From assembly GCA_030844895.1 (NCBI GenBank), contig CM061228.1, positions 34,224,626 through 34,288,625 on the forward strand: a DNA stretch of 64,000 nucleotides, in the 5' to 3' direction. The DNA comes from Ambrosia x helenae. Lineage: Eukaryota; Streptophyta; Magnoliopsida; Asterales; Asteraceae. Below are positions 44,048 to 57,600 of this stretch, one piece after another. The first letter of the stretch is position 1; the number at the start of each line of letters is the position of its first letter. Below the pieces are notes generated by a model, which did no database searches, was not told the origin of the DNA, and worked only from the letters and a program-made list of their open reading frames with translations. The translations under genes were made by a program, and so were the position numbers.

Positions 44048-47000
44048 TCACTTCGAGTTCTCCGGTACAGGTGTCTTCTCGAATAGGGCGGGGTATTTTT
44101 GCTTCATCCGGTCCAGCCTTTCCCACGTGAACTCCGGTCCACGCTTGGCATTCCAGCGCACTTTGACCAATCTGATCTTGCTGCGCCTTAATTTTTGGAC
44201 CTTCCAATCAGTTACCTCGATTGGTTCTTCCACAAAATGTAACTTGTCGTCAATCTGGATCTCGTCAGCAGGAATAATGAGAGTTTCGTCGGATAGGCAC
44301 TTTTTCAAATTCGACACATGAAACGTGTCGTGTATTCCACTAAGCTCTTGAGGCAACTCGAGCTTGTATGCCACTGTGCCTACCCTCGACAAGACTTTGA
44401 ATGGTCCAATATATCGCGGGTTCAGCTTCCCGCGCTTCCCAAAGCGCGCGACACCTTTCCAAGGTGACACTTTCAACAGGACCCTGTCTCCGACTTGAAA
44501 CTCTAAAGGCTTTCGCCTCATATCAGCATAGCTTTTCTGGCGGTCCCGGGCCGCTTTGAGGCGTTCTTTTATCAAAAAGACCTTATCCGTGGTCTCTTGA
44601 ACAATTTCGGGCCCGGTGAGTTGCTTTTCCCCAACTTCCGCCCAACACAATGGCGATCGGCACTTGCGTCCATATAAAGCTTCAAACGGTGCGGCTTGAA
44701 TGCTCGTATGATAACTGTTGTTATAGGAAAATTCTACCAATGGCAAGTGCGTATCCCAATTACCTCCGAAATCAATCGCGCATGCCCGTAGCATATCTTC
44801 CAAGGTCTGGATGGTTCGTTCACTTTGACCATCCGTTTGGGGGTGATATGCGGTACTCATGTCAAGGCGAGTACCGAGGGCTTCATTTAGACTTTCCCAA
44901 AATCTGGAAGTGAAGCGACTATCCCGATCGGAGATGATAGAAACAGGTACACCGTGTTTAGATACCACTTCCTTAATGTACAAACGGGTCAGTTTCTCCA
45001 ACCTGTCCGTTTCGCGTATCGGGAGGAAGTGTGCAGATTTCGTCAATCGATCTACGATTACCCAGATCATATCATGGCCGCTTGTTGTCTTAGGTAACTT
45101 GGTAATGAAATCCATGGTGATTCGTTCCCATTTCCATTCCGGTATTTCCGGTTGCTGGAGCAAACCGGAAGGTCTCTGGTGCTCAGCCTTGACCTTTGCG
45201 CAAGTCAAACATCGCGCAACATAGGCTGCTATATCCCTTTTGAAATTCGGCCACCAATAAAGTTCCTTCAAATCGTGGAACATCTTGTCTGCACCCGGGT
45301 GAACCGAATATCTAGAACTGTGAGCTTCGGCCAATACTAGCTCACGCAAACCACCATATACTGGAACCCAAATTCTATTCATGAAATACAATGTCTGGTC
45401 CGCTTTTGGTTCCAGTGAATCAACCATCTTTCGTAACCTTTCACCTTTGACATTCTCGGGTTTGAGGGCGTTCACTTGAGCTTCACGAATTCGTTCAGTC
45501 ATATTCGTGTGGATAGTCAATCCCAAAGCTCGAACACGCAATGGTTTAACCCGTTCCTTGCGACTCAAGGCGTCGGCTACGACGTTCGCCTTACCGGGAT
45601 GGTACTTTATCTCACAATCGTAATCGTTTAATAATTCAACCCATCGCCGTTGTCGCATATTCAAATCCTTCTGATCGAAGATGTGCTGTAAACTCTTGTG
45701 ATCAGTGAAAATCGTGCACTTGGTTCCGTACAAATAGTGCCTCCATATCTTGAGAGCGAACACCACTGCACCCAATTCCAAATCGTGTGTAGTGTAGTTC
45801 TTCTCATGGATTTTCAGTTGCCTGGAAGCATATGCTATTACTTTTTCTCGCTGCATCAATACACAACCCAAACCTTGATGCGAGGCATCACAGTAAACCA
45901 CAAAATCTTCCGTACCATCTGGAAGTGACAGTATCGGAGCGCCACATAACTTGTCTTTTAACAATTGGAATGCTGCCTCTTGCTTTTCCGTCCACTCAAA
46001 TTTCTTGTCCTTCTGGGTTAGCATAGTTAAAGCTTGTGCTATCTTTGAAAAGTTCTCGATGAACCTTCTGTAATAACCCGCGAGGCCTAGAAATTGTCGT
46101 ACTTCGGTAGGAGTTCGAGGTGCTTCCCAATTTTTAATCGCCTCGATCTTGGCGGGATCAACGTGTATGCCCTTCTCGTTTACCACGTGACCTAAAAAGT
46201 GAACTTCCCGAATCCAAAAGTCACATTTCGAGAATTTAGCATAGAGCTTCTCTTTGCGTAATACTTCAAGAATTAACCGAAGGTGATTCTCGTGGTCTTC
46301 TTTCGTACGTGAATAGATCAAAATATCGTCAATGAAGACGATGACGAATTTATCCAGGTATGGTTTACATACGCGGTTCATTAGATCCATGAAAACTGCT
46401 GGTGCGTTGGTCAAGCCGAACGGCATCACCAAAAATTCATAGTGTCCATACCGGGTTCTGAAGGCCGTTTTTGGTACATCTTCTTCTTGTATACGCAACT
46501 GGTGATAGCCTGACCTCAAATCGATCTTGGAGTAATAGCTGGAACCTTGGAGCTGATCAAATAAATCGTCGATCCTGGGGAGAGGATAGCGATTCTTGAT
46601 GGTTAGCTTGTTCAGCTCTCGATAGTCGATGCACATGCGAAATGTGCCATCCTTCTTCTTCACAAATAAGACGGGAGCTCCCCACGGTGAGAAACTCGGT
46701 CTTATAAAACCTTTGTCCAATAATTCTTGTAGCTGGCTGGACAGTTCCTGCATCTCTGATGGAGCTAGGCGGTATGGCGATCGTGCCACAGGAGCTGCTC
46801 CGGGAACGAGGTCGATGCGGAACTCGACTTGTCGAGGTGGTGGCAACCCCGGCAAATCTTCTGGAAATACCTCCGGAAAATCTCTGGCGACTGGAATGTC
46901 TTCCAACTTTCGCTCGTCGGCCTTCTTGTCCACTACGTGTGCCAAGAATGCGACAAGCCCTTTTCTTAGACACTTACGAGCCTTCATGCTTGAAATAATC

Positions 47001-48649
47001 CTTAGTGGCGTCCCGTGTCTTTCCCCTTGAATTGAGAGAGTTTCACCGCTTGCGAGGGGAACTTGAATAACCTTATCGTTGCAAACCACAATGGCACGGT
47101 GCGCGGACAACCAGTCCATGCCAACAACGATGTCAAAGCTTCCCAACACAACCGGTAATAGATCAATCCCAAACTCGTGCCCACAGAGTTCTAACTTACA
47201 ATCTTTGCTACCTCTCTCGTTTCAATAGTTTTACCATTAGCCAGTTCTATAGAGTAGGGTGTATCTAGTTTGCTAGTTTTTAAACCAAGTAGTCTTTTAA
47301 ACTCAATGGATACGAAGCTAAAGTCAGCACCGGTATCAAATAATACAGAGGCATAATGACCATTTAGAGGAAACGTACCAGTGACCACATTGGGGTCTTG
47401 CCGTGCGTCACCGGCTCCAATCACAAATGCCCGGCCACGGGCCTGATTGTTGACTTTGGGGCAATCTTTCTTCCAATGGTCCAATGACCCGCATGCAAAA
47501 CAGGGTCTGGCCCCTCCGTTCTTTGGTGCTCCAGATCGGCACTCTTCAGTCTTGTGCCCAGTGCGGTGGCACTTCCCGCAAGTTAATCCATTGTTTCTTC
47601 CCTGGTTTCCCTGTTTGTTATTGTTACCACGTCCTGTGGCGGCATAACCCTTTCCTTTCTTGTTCGAGCTACCCGACGCTCGATCCCTTCTTCCCTCATC
47701 TCTCTTTCTTTTCCCAAACCTTTGCCCGTTACCCTGATCATTAGTTGCAACCGCTGAACTTGATCCCTGTTTCTTGGCCTCAACACTACTTGCTTCAGAA
47801 ATTTTTAACCCAGAAACTTGGCGGATTAGGGTACCCATGCGGATAGCATCCTCAGTCAGACTTAGTGCCAGATCAATTGCCTCGCGCATGGTCGTGGGTT
47901 TGGAGGAGGTGACCATGCTGCGAATCTGTGGTGCTAGCCCGAATAGGTAACGTTCCACTTTGTTCTTCTCTGGTGTAACCAGACGAGGTACCAGTCTTGC
48001 GAGATCATGAAATCTTGACGTATACCCAGTGACGTCTGCTCCTACCATGGTGAGGTTCCAGAATTCGGTTTCCAACTTCTGAACTTCACTTGCCGGGCGG
48101 TATTCAGCAGTCATTAGTTCTTTCAGTGCCGCCCATGATAGGGAGTATGCCACATCATCTCCTAAAGACTGTACTTGGCCGTTCCACCAAGTTAGGGCCT
48201 GATCTAGAAACAGATTGGTGGCGTACATGACAGACTGTCGAGGGGTACACCCGCTGATGCGGATAACTGCCTCGGTCTTTTCGAACCATTTGACCAGGCC
48301 TATGGAACCCTCAGTGCCGCTGAAGTTTATTGGCTTACAGTCCAAGAAAGCCTTGAAAGTGCAGCCGCGCTCTCCCGAGGCTGTCCCTGTAATAGCAACA
48401 TAGTATGTTATTATGGGATAGGAGTTTGTGAACTATTCTCCCATCGCTTTTTCATTTATTTTTAAACCTCTTACCACTGGGGGAGGTCTCTCGTCGCTCA
48501 CTCCCTGTCCTGTCATGGGAGTGTTCCGAGCGTGCGGCTTCGTGTTCAGCGATGGCACGAGCTATGCGTTCAGATATCATAGTTTCAAGCTCGGCCGGTG
48601 TTGTGGGCAGTCCGTCTGCTCCACTGTTGCTTCGGGTGGCAGGTGCCAT
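44048..48649 (-). pseudogene. gag-pol: Chromovirus gag-pol, copy 1 (one frameshift)
   Basis: Read on the minus strand: a short N-terminal exon (48649-48475), a candidate 88-bp intron, the Gag core with a WWNGQV motif, two CCHC zinc knuckles, protease DTGA, then the frame is lost near 47203-47206, where this copy has one base fewer than copy 2. From 47149 it is open again for 1033 codons: RT (FIDD active site), RNase H (CDAS), integrase HHCC and D,D,E motifs including the QTDGQSER region, and a C-terminal chromodomain-like tail (VKVRW, TWE). The stop lies 33 bp from the LTR. It would make Gag-protease truncated in the protease. Otherwise the catalytic residues are intact. Confidence 0.9.
48387..48474 (-). 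other. Candidate 88-bp intron in gag, copy 1
   Basis: The donor is CCAGTG/GTAAGA and the acceptor GCTATTACAG/GGAC on the minus strand; the interval is AU-rich as plant introns are. Removing it joins the 58-codon start (MAPATRSN...) to the Gag core with a glycine at the junction and no stop. Left in place, the first ORF ends at 48452 and the Gag core has no in-frame ATG nearby. Confidence 0.65.
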
Positions 48650-49120
48650 TTTTCTTCAATAATAATTATCAAAGGTTAATTTGGCAAACATTTATACAAT
48701 ACAAAGCATAAATAACAAACCAAAGCATGAACACAATAATCAACACCATATCATCACACAACATACCAACACATCATACATAAATAAATAGTAATCAACA
48801 CAACATCACCACACAAATATACAAACCACAACACATGGAGTAAGCAATAATAATCATAGACAACAACATATTTCACCATAATAATAAGATTTTTCATTAA
48901 TTTCAATAATATCAGTACAATGCTTGTTCATAATACCAAAATGGAGAATACATTTCTCATACAATACATTGCTTTTGAAATAATAAAACATCATATCATA
49001 CGCCGTAATACCCGTACGGCTAGGCAAAATGCAGACGAGTGTCATAACCCGTGCTGTACTACCATAATGCTGCTAATATGTACATAAGCTGGTGCGTCTT
49101 CTGTGCATCCCCGACACATC
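48650..49120 (-). other. Non-coding spacer between leader ORF and gag, copy 1
   Basis: AT-rich with many ACAACA/CAACAC words; no coding potential is evident. The matching stretch in copy 2 is 59238-59708. Confidence 0.6.
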
Positions 49121-50443
49121 CTACTGTGGCGGTGGCGGTGGATACTGGTACTGCGGCGCATACATGCTAATCGTCATGCTGATCTCTGAGATGCGCTCGT
49201 ACAAAAACTGTCGATGTGCCCAGTGTGCATCCCCAGTAATCCCGCTCTGCGCATCCATGCGCAAGAGCTCCTCTGCGTAATGCGCCAAGGCATCACGAGT
49301 GTCAATCATCCTAGCCCACATCAACCTCGTCTGCTGTTCAACCTGATTCACGGTGCGCTGCACCGTGTTGACTAGAGTCTGAAAATCCTGCTCTAAGGTG
49401 ATGGTCGAGGTCTGGGCGGGTCCAGAGGGGGGTGTCATCCTGGGAAGGTGGGATGGTCCGGGTACATCAGGGTGTGTGGATGGGAAGGGCCCGAAGGGGA
49501 ATGGTACTGGTATGTGGGGCAGTAAGAAACTGGGTGGCCTGATGGAAAAGTGGTGTGGCATCAGATAAGGGTCCCCTGCACCTAGAGGGTATGGTGCAGG
49601 TGTCATGCTGGGTATGGTGGGGATGGGTGTAGTCATGGCAATGGTGGGTGGTGGCATAGGCTCGGCTAGTGGGGCTACTAATGGCTCAGAGACAGTGGCC
49701 CACTCTGGAGTGGACACCACTACAGGGGGTGTGGGAGGGCTCGCAGTGGCGAAGGCCTCCATGCCTGCCCTATGTAGCTCAGAGCTACGGGCGGGACTAC
49801 CCTCATGTATAAGAGCTGCTGGTGCTGGCTCCTCCTGGGGTATGGGCTCGGGTGCTGGTGGGGCTATGGGGTCGGCTGGGGCGTCCTCTAGCATTGGAGC
49901 CACTGGCTCCTCCTGGTCAGCCTGAATCTCTGGCACCAACATGTGCCCTACTGAACCCACAGACTCGTCATCGGAGTCGTCGGATATCCATCCGTTCCTT
50001 CCACGGGGAATGGGCAGGAGTCTCATACCTGCAGGTATGTGAATGTGGGGTACCGGTGCCGGCTCGTGCTCGGCGTGAGCCTGTCGGCGGAAAGGAGACT
50101 CTGCCGCGTCTGACTGGGCGGGAACTGGTCGCGAAGGACCGGCACAGCCGTCAGGGAAATCCCTGATGGCTCGAATGGGGCGTACGGCCAAAGGTGCGGC
50201 CGGTACGATGGGCTGTGGCGCGTCGATCACGGCCGGTGTCCAGTCAGGATCCTCGCTAGGATCTGTCTCGTCCGAATCGTCGTCTGACCCTCCTGCGACG
50301 TCCATCTCTACGTCGTCTTCTTCCGCATCGAGTACAACTAGCTCGACTGGCTCCGGCGGAGGTGCAGGTATAATCTGGATACTGCTATCAACACTAGGCG
50401 CTATACTTCCCGCGTCGGACATCCTGGCAAAAGAACCGTACAT
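49121..50443 (-). CDS. Leader ORF upstream of gag, copy 1 (440 aa)
   Basis: It lies between the primer-binding site and gag, where chromoviruses normally have untranslated leader. It is strongly acidic near residues 39-67 (runs of D and E), proline- and alanine-rich in the middle, and ends with a helical, Gln-rich stretch (about 351-402, QRTVNQVEQQ) and a YPPPPPQ tail. I see no catalytic or zinc motif. The second copy encodes the same protein by eye although the DNA differs at a few sites. An alternative start is Met-8. It may be a Gag-like or regulatory accessory protein; the function is unknown. Plant retroelements sometimes carry such extra ORFs. Confidence 0.7.
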   Translation of the reverse strand: MYGSFARMSDAGSIAPSVDSSIQIIPAPPPEPVELVVLDAEEDDVEMDVAGGSDDDSDETDPSEDPDWTPAVIDAPQPIVPAAPLAVRPIRAIRDFPDGCAGPSRPVPAQSDAAESPFRRQAHAEHEPAPVPHIHIPAGMRLLPIPRGRNGWISDDSDDESVGSVGHMLVPEIQADQEEPVAPMLEDAPADPIAPPAPEPIPQEEPAPAALIHEGSPARSSELHRAGMEAFATASPPTPPVVVSTPEWATVSEPLVAPLAEPMPPPTIAMTTPIPTIPSMTPAPYPLGAGDPYLMPHHFSIRPPSFLLPHIPVPFPFGPFPSTHPDVPGPSHLPRMTPPSGPAQTSTITLEQDFQTLVNTVQRTVNQVEQQTRLMWARMIDTRDALAHYAEELLRMDAQSGITGDAHWAHRQFLYERISEISMTISMYAPQYQYPPPPPQ

Positions 50444-50692
50444 GTATATATGATTTATTTAAATTAGACAGTTATGGCGTACTCTATAGTAACCTTCCTA
50501 ACTTCTAATTTCTACGTTACAGTATAACAATACTCATGGCTGGCTTGGTCGGAATCTCCTCATGCCCAATGCTTCTTGAAAATTACTTTTATTTAAAACC
50601 ATGTACATTTTCTTTTGAAAACTTTATCTTTAGAACCAAATCCGGTTATAGTCTAGTTTTTAAAGAAAATACTCTAGTTCGCTATAACCTTG

Positions 50693-50704
50693 GCTCTGAT
50701 ACCA
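50693..50704 (-). other. Primer-binding site, interior 1
   Basis: The minus strand reads TGGTATCAGAGC and continues CAAGGTTATA, 5 bp from the LTR 2 edge. It is the initiator tRNA-Met type. Confidence 0.92.
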
Positions 50705-50709
50705 CGTTC

Positions 50710-53700
50710 TGTCACACCACGACAAAGGCGGAAACACGTGGCGCGACGGTTCAAAAGCATAAAGTCAAGGTTATGGCTAAACACAAGTAATTTTAAGAAA
50801 ATGGGTCATTTATTATGACGTCGAATTAGTTTCAAACATTACACAAAAGTTAATTGTTTTTGAAATAACATAGAGGTTTCTCATATATATCCCAAATGCC
50901 TTGGGAAATAAAGGTGAAACCCCACAAAAGTTCGACGTCGCATTGGAGATTCCCCGACCCTGCTTGCCTGATCTTTCATCTTCTAGTTACCTGAAAGATA
51001 TGTTTTAAAAAGTTTCGTCAATATAAATATATTGGTGAGTTCACAGGTTTTTAGTTTCTAAAACTTGAATACTTGGGAATACCATGTTATGACAATATAT
51101 AGGAGTTGCAAATTCCTATAAATCTACTTGAGACTATAATCAAACCAAGACATATAATAATTGTGCCCCGCTCCAAGTCGTTACTCGGTTTCCCACGACT
51201 TAAGTTCAGAATATTTGCACCCCAGGCATAACCTAATGCATAATCGACGCTATCGATTAGGGGTGGGCCTTGTCAGGCACCAATAGTACTATTCGAATAT
51301 TCCTCCGGTTTCAATTTCCCTGAACAAATGATTATAGAGGCGAGGACTCAACCCCGAGTGGCGGTCACACCTCAAGTAATAAATCCGTCAAACATTATCC
51401 CTAACATATCTTTCCCCCGGAAAACGTAAAAATAGTTTAAAATGGGGCCGTGAAACTCACCTGTAACTGCGTCTGGCTCAATAAGGTGAATAGCAAGGGG
51501 TGGTCTTGCACCTACAACGTCCTAAACGTATAAGTCACTATTCCTATAGTGCATGTGCCTTGGCAAGTTGTACACCCAACTCCCGACCACAAGTTGTTCC
51601 AAATCCCGTTTAATTATGCGTGTATCCTAGGTTTCGTTGGCGTTACATTACCCTTTGTGTTACAAGTTATATATTACTCTTGTTAATATTTCCATAACTT
51701 GTATCTTATTATCATCGACTCGACTTCACTTAACATATAATTATTTTCCCATTTAAATAATTATACTTAAGATCGCATCGCTCGATATAATATATATTTC
51801 AATCCTCGACCCGACTCACTTTGCCACACATTTGTTTTCCCATTTAAACAAATATGCTAAGATTTTGTCGTTCGATCGTATATTCTTAACGTCCGATTCA
51901 ACTCACCACACCGTATATTTATTTTCCCATTCAAAAAAATATACTAGGATTTCGTTGGTACGACATACACATGTATATATCCTTGTCTTCTCGTCGCGGC
52001 TTCCTTCCCGCATATCTACTTTCCCATTAAGTAGATATACTAGAATTTTGCCGAGACGAGCGTACAAATATATATAAATGTGTAATTTTTCTTGTTAAGT
52101 ATATACGTTTGTTTTAACGTCTTATTCTTTTGTGTCATGTGTTTCTCCCACGAATTAATCCTCCAACACTTAGGAAAGTGTTTATTTATTTTCACCCAAA
52201 GTATATATATATATTTTACCTCTTAAAATATATATTTTTCTTATCTTGCCGCAATGGCATTTTTCTCATATTTTGTCCGGTTATGGTTCGTTAACGCGTT
52301 TTAGTTCGATATCTTAACTCGATTAGTTAATTTTTCCAAGTTTTTCCCAACATGTATTTTATAGAAATATTTTCCATATTTCTTCCTATTTTCACATGTT
52401 ACTTGGATGGTTAAAATACTTATGTATTTTTAACCCAACTTGTTAACTTAACTACAAAAATGTTTCCAACACTTTTATATTCCCATTTATATAAAAGTAT
52501 TCATTTTTGTATAAGTTTCCCAAGTTTGTTTAATATTTTTATAAAATCTCTATTTTATAAAAATTCTTATGTTAAAACCCTTTATATTTTTATAACTTTC
52601 AAAAATACACTTTTATACAAAATACCCAAGTATTTCTACTAGTATTTACAAAAATCATCCTTAGACTTTATTACTTGCATTTTTGACACCAAACTTTCCA
52701 TACTTGTATTTTTGGACTAATAGTTTCTAAAATGTCCATTTTAGTCCCTTAACTTTCAAAGTTACAACTTTAGTCCCTTAACTTACAAAAGTTGCATTTT
52801 TCTATTCTAACTTTCAAAGTTGGCATTTTTCACTCAAAATAGTTAACTTTGAAGATTCAACTTTTTATTGGTAAGTTATTTTTGTATCAAAACACTTATG
52901 TTAGTCTTATATTCCATATGGAAGACTAATTATGTGTGTGTTTTATGTATTTGTCCATTTCTTCAAAATATCATTCATCCAAGTGAGTTAACTTTAATTT
53001 TCCATCTTATTCATTTATGAACTTCTAACATGTTTTACCACATATTATAACTTAAATGATCATAATAAGATGAATTAAAGTTAGTTTTAACATATTCAAG
53101 TTCATTTCAAAATCTTAACCAAAACATCATCCTACTTAGTCTTATATGTAAACTTCATATATTTTCAAGACTAATACATCATCATCAACAAATCCATGGT
53201 TTATTTTCATATCTTTAACCTTCCATTTTACACATGAAAACTTATTAAAGATTATGTTCAAAACCATTTTTAAACCCTTCATGTACAACTTGCTACTAGG
53301 AACACATACATGAATAATAACAATCAAAAACAAGATTAAGAAGCTTACTACTAGCACAAGGCTAGGGAAGACAAAAACCTTGGATTTGAGAGGGGTTTAG
53401 TGTGTTCTTCCTAGTGGTTTAGCTCCAAGCTCTTGAAACACACAAAAGGGGTTTGGATGATGGATGATTTTAAGTATTTTGGAGATGTAAAAACTTGAAA
53501 GAACAATGTGTATGTGTGTATGTAAACCCACGGCCACAAGGGAGGAAGAAAGAGGTTTTGTTTTGCTTGGTGATTCAATCTTCTAACATGTGTTATTATA
53601 TAACCACCTCATGTAATGATGCTAAAGATTTAAGAGATCTTATGGAAGATTATGAGTGTACTTGGGAGATTTTTGAAAAGATGATATGTATGTGTGTGTG

Positions 53701-54599
53701 AGGAGCCGTATGTATGTAGGAGTGTGAGAGTTTTCTTGCAATCTTGGTAAATCTTCATGAACCATCATAATCCTACTTATAAGACTTATCACACCCATGC
53801 ACACTCTAATGTAATGATGGTTTGGAGTGTTGTCTTGGCCTTTAGTGGCCTATGGCCGAAAATTGGCTCAAGGGGACAAGGTGTAGTTGCTTTTTGTACT
53901 AATGTTCACTCATGCTTTTCCTTACACATTTTGTCTCATGTTAAGCATGCTTTACATAGCTTAGGGATTATTATTATCAACATAAAATGTGGGTAAAATA
54001 AGGCTCCTTGGCCGGCCCTTGGATGGATTTGGTGGGGTCCACAACTTCAAATATTTACCCATTGATTGTTAAGTTTAATCCCCCGTCGTTCGGGTGTCGT
54101 TCGGGTATTTTTCGGGTTTTAATCACGCGTTATCCGGACATTAAAATACCTTTAATAACCCTTAAATATAGTCTAATTTAAGCGTTGATTGGTTATTTAG
54201 GCCTTTACCGGGTGAATTTATGAGTTATACGCGTATCGGGTGCGATACGCGCACTTTATTCGTTACCGGGAGATTTGTACAAGACGTTTTCATTTATGGT
54301 TTTGGAGTTCCAAAACTCATTATATCTTATGAAAATACCCTTTATTTTATATCCTGGGTGTCCGGGATTCGTTTCGTTTATTTAATTATTACCGGGTAAT
54401 TGCCAACATCCGTACCGGATAGCTTATTCGCACATGATCCAATCATGCTTTACCATTAAACGTATGCATTCCTATGCACTATTTGGAAATTGCTATTCCC
54501 TAAGGCCTTGATAATTAAATCACACATAATTGCATTTAATTACGTTAATCATATATTAATTAATTGTACGGAATTACCTTATTTTTGCCGGTTGTTACA
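50710..54599 (-). mobile_element. Chromovirus LTR 2, shared (3890 bp)
   Basis: It is the 5' LTR of interior 1 and the 3' LTR of interior 2. It carries changes absent from both LTR 1 and LTR 3, for example near 50935, 51203, 51964 and 52473, and one-base deletions near 51420 and 52004. The hairpins and the candidate leader intron (50991-51460) are kept. Confidence 0.93.
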
Positions 54600-54612
54600 T
54601 TCTCCCCCCGTT
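54600..54612 (-). other. Polypurine tract of interior 2
   Basis: The minus strand reads AACGGGGGGAGAA immediately before the LTR. Confidence 0.85.
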
Positions 54613-54633
54613 AAGAGAATTCCGTCCCGGAAT

Positions 54634-57600
54634 TCACTTCGAGTTCTCCGGTACAGGTGTCTTCTCGAATAGGGCGGGGTATTTTTGCTTCATCCGGTCC
54701 AGCCTTTCCCACGTGAACTCCGGTCCACGCTTGGCATTCCAGCGCACTTTGACCAATCTGATCTTGCTGCGCCTTAATTTTTGGACCTTCCAATCAGTTA
54801 CCTCGATTGGTTCTTCCACAAAATGTAACTTGTCGTCAATCTGGATCTCGTCAGCAGGAATAATGAGAGTTTCGTCGGATAGGCACTTTTTCAAATTCGA
54901 CACATGAAACGTGTCGTGTATTCCACTAAGCTCTTGAGGCAACTCGAGCTTGTATGCCACTGTGCCTACCCTCGACAAGACTTTGAATGGTCCAATATAT
55001 CGCGGGTTCAGCTTCCCGCGCTTCCCAAAGCGCGCGACACCTTTCCAAGGTGACACTTTCAATAGGACCCTGTCTCCGACTTGAAACTCTAAAGGCTTTC
55101 GCCTCATATCAGCATAGCTTTTCTGGCGGTCCCGGGCCGCTTTGAGGCGTTCTTTTATCAAAAAGACCTTATCCGTGGTCTCTTGAACAATTTCGGGCCC
55201 GGTGAGTTGCTTTTCCCCAACTTCCGCCCAACACAATGGCGATCGGCACTTGCGTCCATATAAAGCTTCAAACGGTGCGGCTTGAATGCTCGTATGATAA
55301 CTGTTGTTATAAGAAAATTCTACCAATGGCAAGTGCGTATCCCAATTACCTCCGAAATCAATCGCGCATGCCCGTAACATATCTTCCAAGGTCTGGATGG
55401 TTCGTTCACTTTGACCATCCGTTTGGGGGTGATATGCGGTACTCATGTCGAAGGCGAGTACCGAGGGCTTCATTTAAACTTTCCCAAAATCTGGAAGTGA
55501 AGCGACTATCCCGATCGGAGATGATAGAAACAGGTACACCGTGTTTAGATACCACTTCCTTAATGTACAAACGGGTCAGTTTCTCCAACCTGTCCGTTTC
55601 GCGTATCGGGAGGAAGTGTGCAGATTTCGTCAATCGATCTACGATTACCCAGATCATGTCATGGCCGCTTGTTGTCTTAGGTAACTTGGTAATGAAATCC
55701 ATGGTGATTCGTTCCCATTTCCATTCCGGTATTTCCGGTTGCTGGAGCAAACCGGAAGGTCTCTGGTGCTCAGCCTTGACCTTTGCGCAAGTCAAACATC
55801 GCGCAACATAGGCTGCTATATCCCTTTTGAAATTCGGCCACCAATAAAGTTCCTTCAAATCGTGGAACATCTTGTCTGCACCCGGGTGAACCGAATATCT
55901 AGAACTGTGAGCTTCGGCCAATACTAGCTCACGCAAACCACCATATACTGGAACCCAAATTCTATTCATGAAATACAATGTCTGGTCCGCTTTTGGTTCC
56001 AGTGAATCAACCATCTTTCGTAACCTTTCACCTTTGACATTCTCGGGTTTGAGGGCGTTCACTTGAGCTTCACGAATTCGTTCAGTCATATTCGTGTGGA
56101 TAGTCAATCCCAAAGCTCGAACACGCAATGGTTTAACCCGTTCCTTGCGACTCAAGGCGTCGGCTACGACGTTCGCCTTACCGGGATGGTACTTTATCTC
56201 ACAATCGTAATCGTTTAATAATTCAACCCATCGCCGCTGTCGCATATTCAAATCCTTCTGATCGAAGATGTGCTGTAAACTCTTGTGATCAGTGAAAATC
56301 GTGCACTTGGTTCCGTACAAATAGTGCCTCCATATCTTGAGAGCGAACACCACTGCACCCAATTCCAAATCGTGTGTAGTGTAGTTCTTCTCATGGATTT
56401 TCAGTTGCCTGGAAGCATATGCTATTACTTTTTCTCGCTGCATCAATACACAACCCAAACCTTGATGCGAGGCATCACAGTAAACCACAAAATCTTCCGT
56501 ACCATCTGGAAGTGACAGTATCGGAGCGCCACATAACTTGTCTTTTAACAATTGGAATGCTGCCTCTTGCTTTTCCGTCCACTCAAATTTCTTGTCCTTC
56601 TGGGTTAGCATGGTTAAAGCTTGTGCTATCTTTGAAAAGTTCTCGATGAACCTTCTGTAATAACCCGCGAGGCCTAGAAATTGTCGTACTTCGGTAGGAG
56701 TTCGAGGTGCTTCCCAATTTTTAATCGCCTCGATCTTGGCGGGATCAACGTGTATGCCCTTCTCGTTTACCACGTGACCTAAAAAGTGAACTTCCCGAAT
56801 CCAAAAGTCACATTTCGAGAATTTAGCATAGAGCTTCTCTTTGCGTAATACTTCAAGAATTAACCGAAGGTGATTCTCGTGGTCTTCTTTCGTACGTGAA
56901 TAGATCAAAATATCGTCAATGAAGACGATGACGAATTTATCCAGGTATGGTTTACATACGCGGTTCATTAGATCCATGAAAACCGCTGGTGCGTTGGTCA
57001 AGCCGAACGGCATCACCAAAAATTCATAGTGTCCATACCGGGTTCTGAAGGCCGTTTTTGGTACATCTTCTTCTTGTATACGCAACTGGTGATAGCCTGA
57101 CCTCAAGTCGATCTTGGAGTAATAGCTGGAACCTTGGAGCTGATCAAATAAATCGTCGATCCTGGGGAGAGGATAGCGATTCTTGATGGTTAGCTTGTTC
57201 AGCTCTCGATAGTCGATGCACATGCGAAATGTGCCATCCTTCTTCTTCACAAATAAGACGGGAGCTCCCCAAGGTGAGAAACTCGGTCTTATAAAACCTT
57301 TGTCCAATAATTCTTGTAGCTGGCTGGACAGTTCCTGCATCTCTGATGGAGCTAGGCGGTATGGCGATCGTGCCACAGGAGCTGCTCCGGGAACGAGGTC
57401 GATGCGGAACTCGACTTGTCGAGGTGGTGGCAACCCCGGCAAATCTTCTGGAAATACATCCGGAAAATCTCTGGCGACTGGAATGTCTTCCAACTTTCGC
57501 TCGTCGGCCTTCTTGTCCACTACGTGTGCCAAGAATGCGACAAGCCCTCTTCTTAGACACTTACGAGCCTTCATGCTTGAAATAATCCTTAGTGGCGTCC

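Noticed and set aside
49121..50443. Envelope-like gene in the leader ORF
   Set aside because: No signal peptide, transmembrane segment or cysteine pattern is visible, and it lies before gag where env genes are not found.
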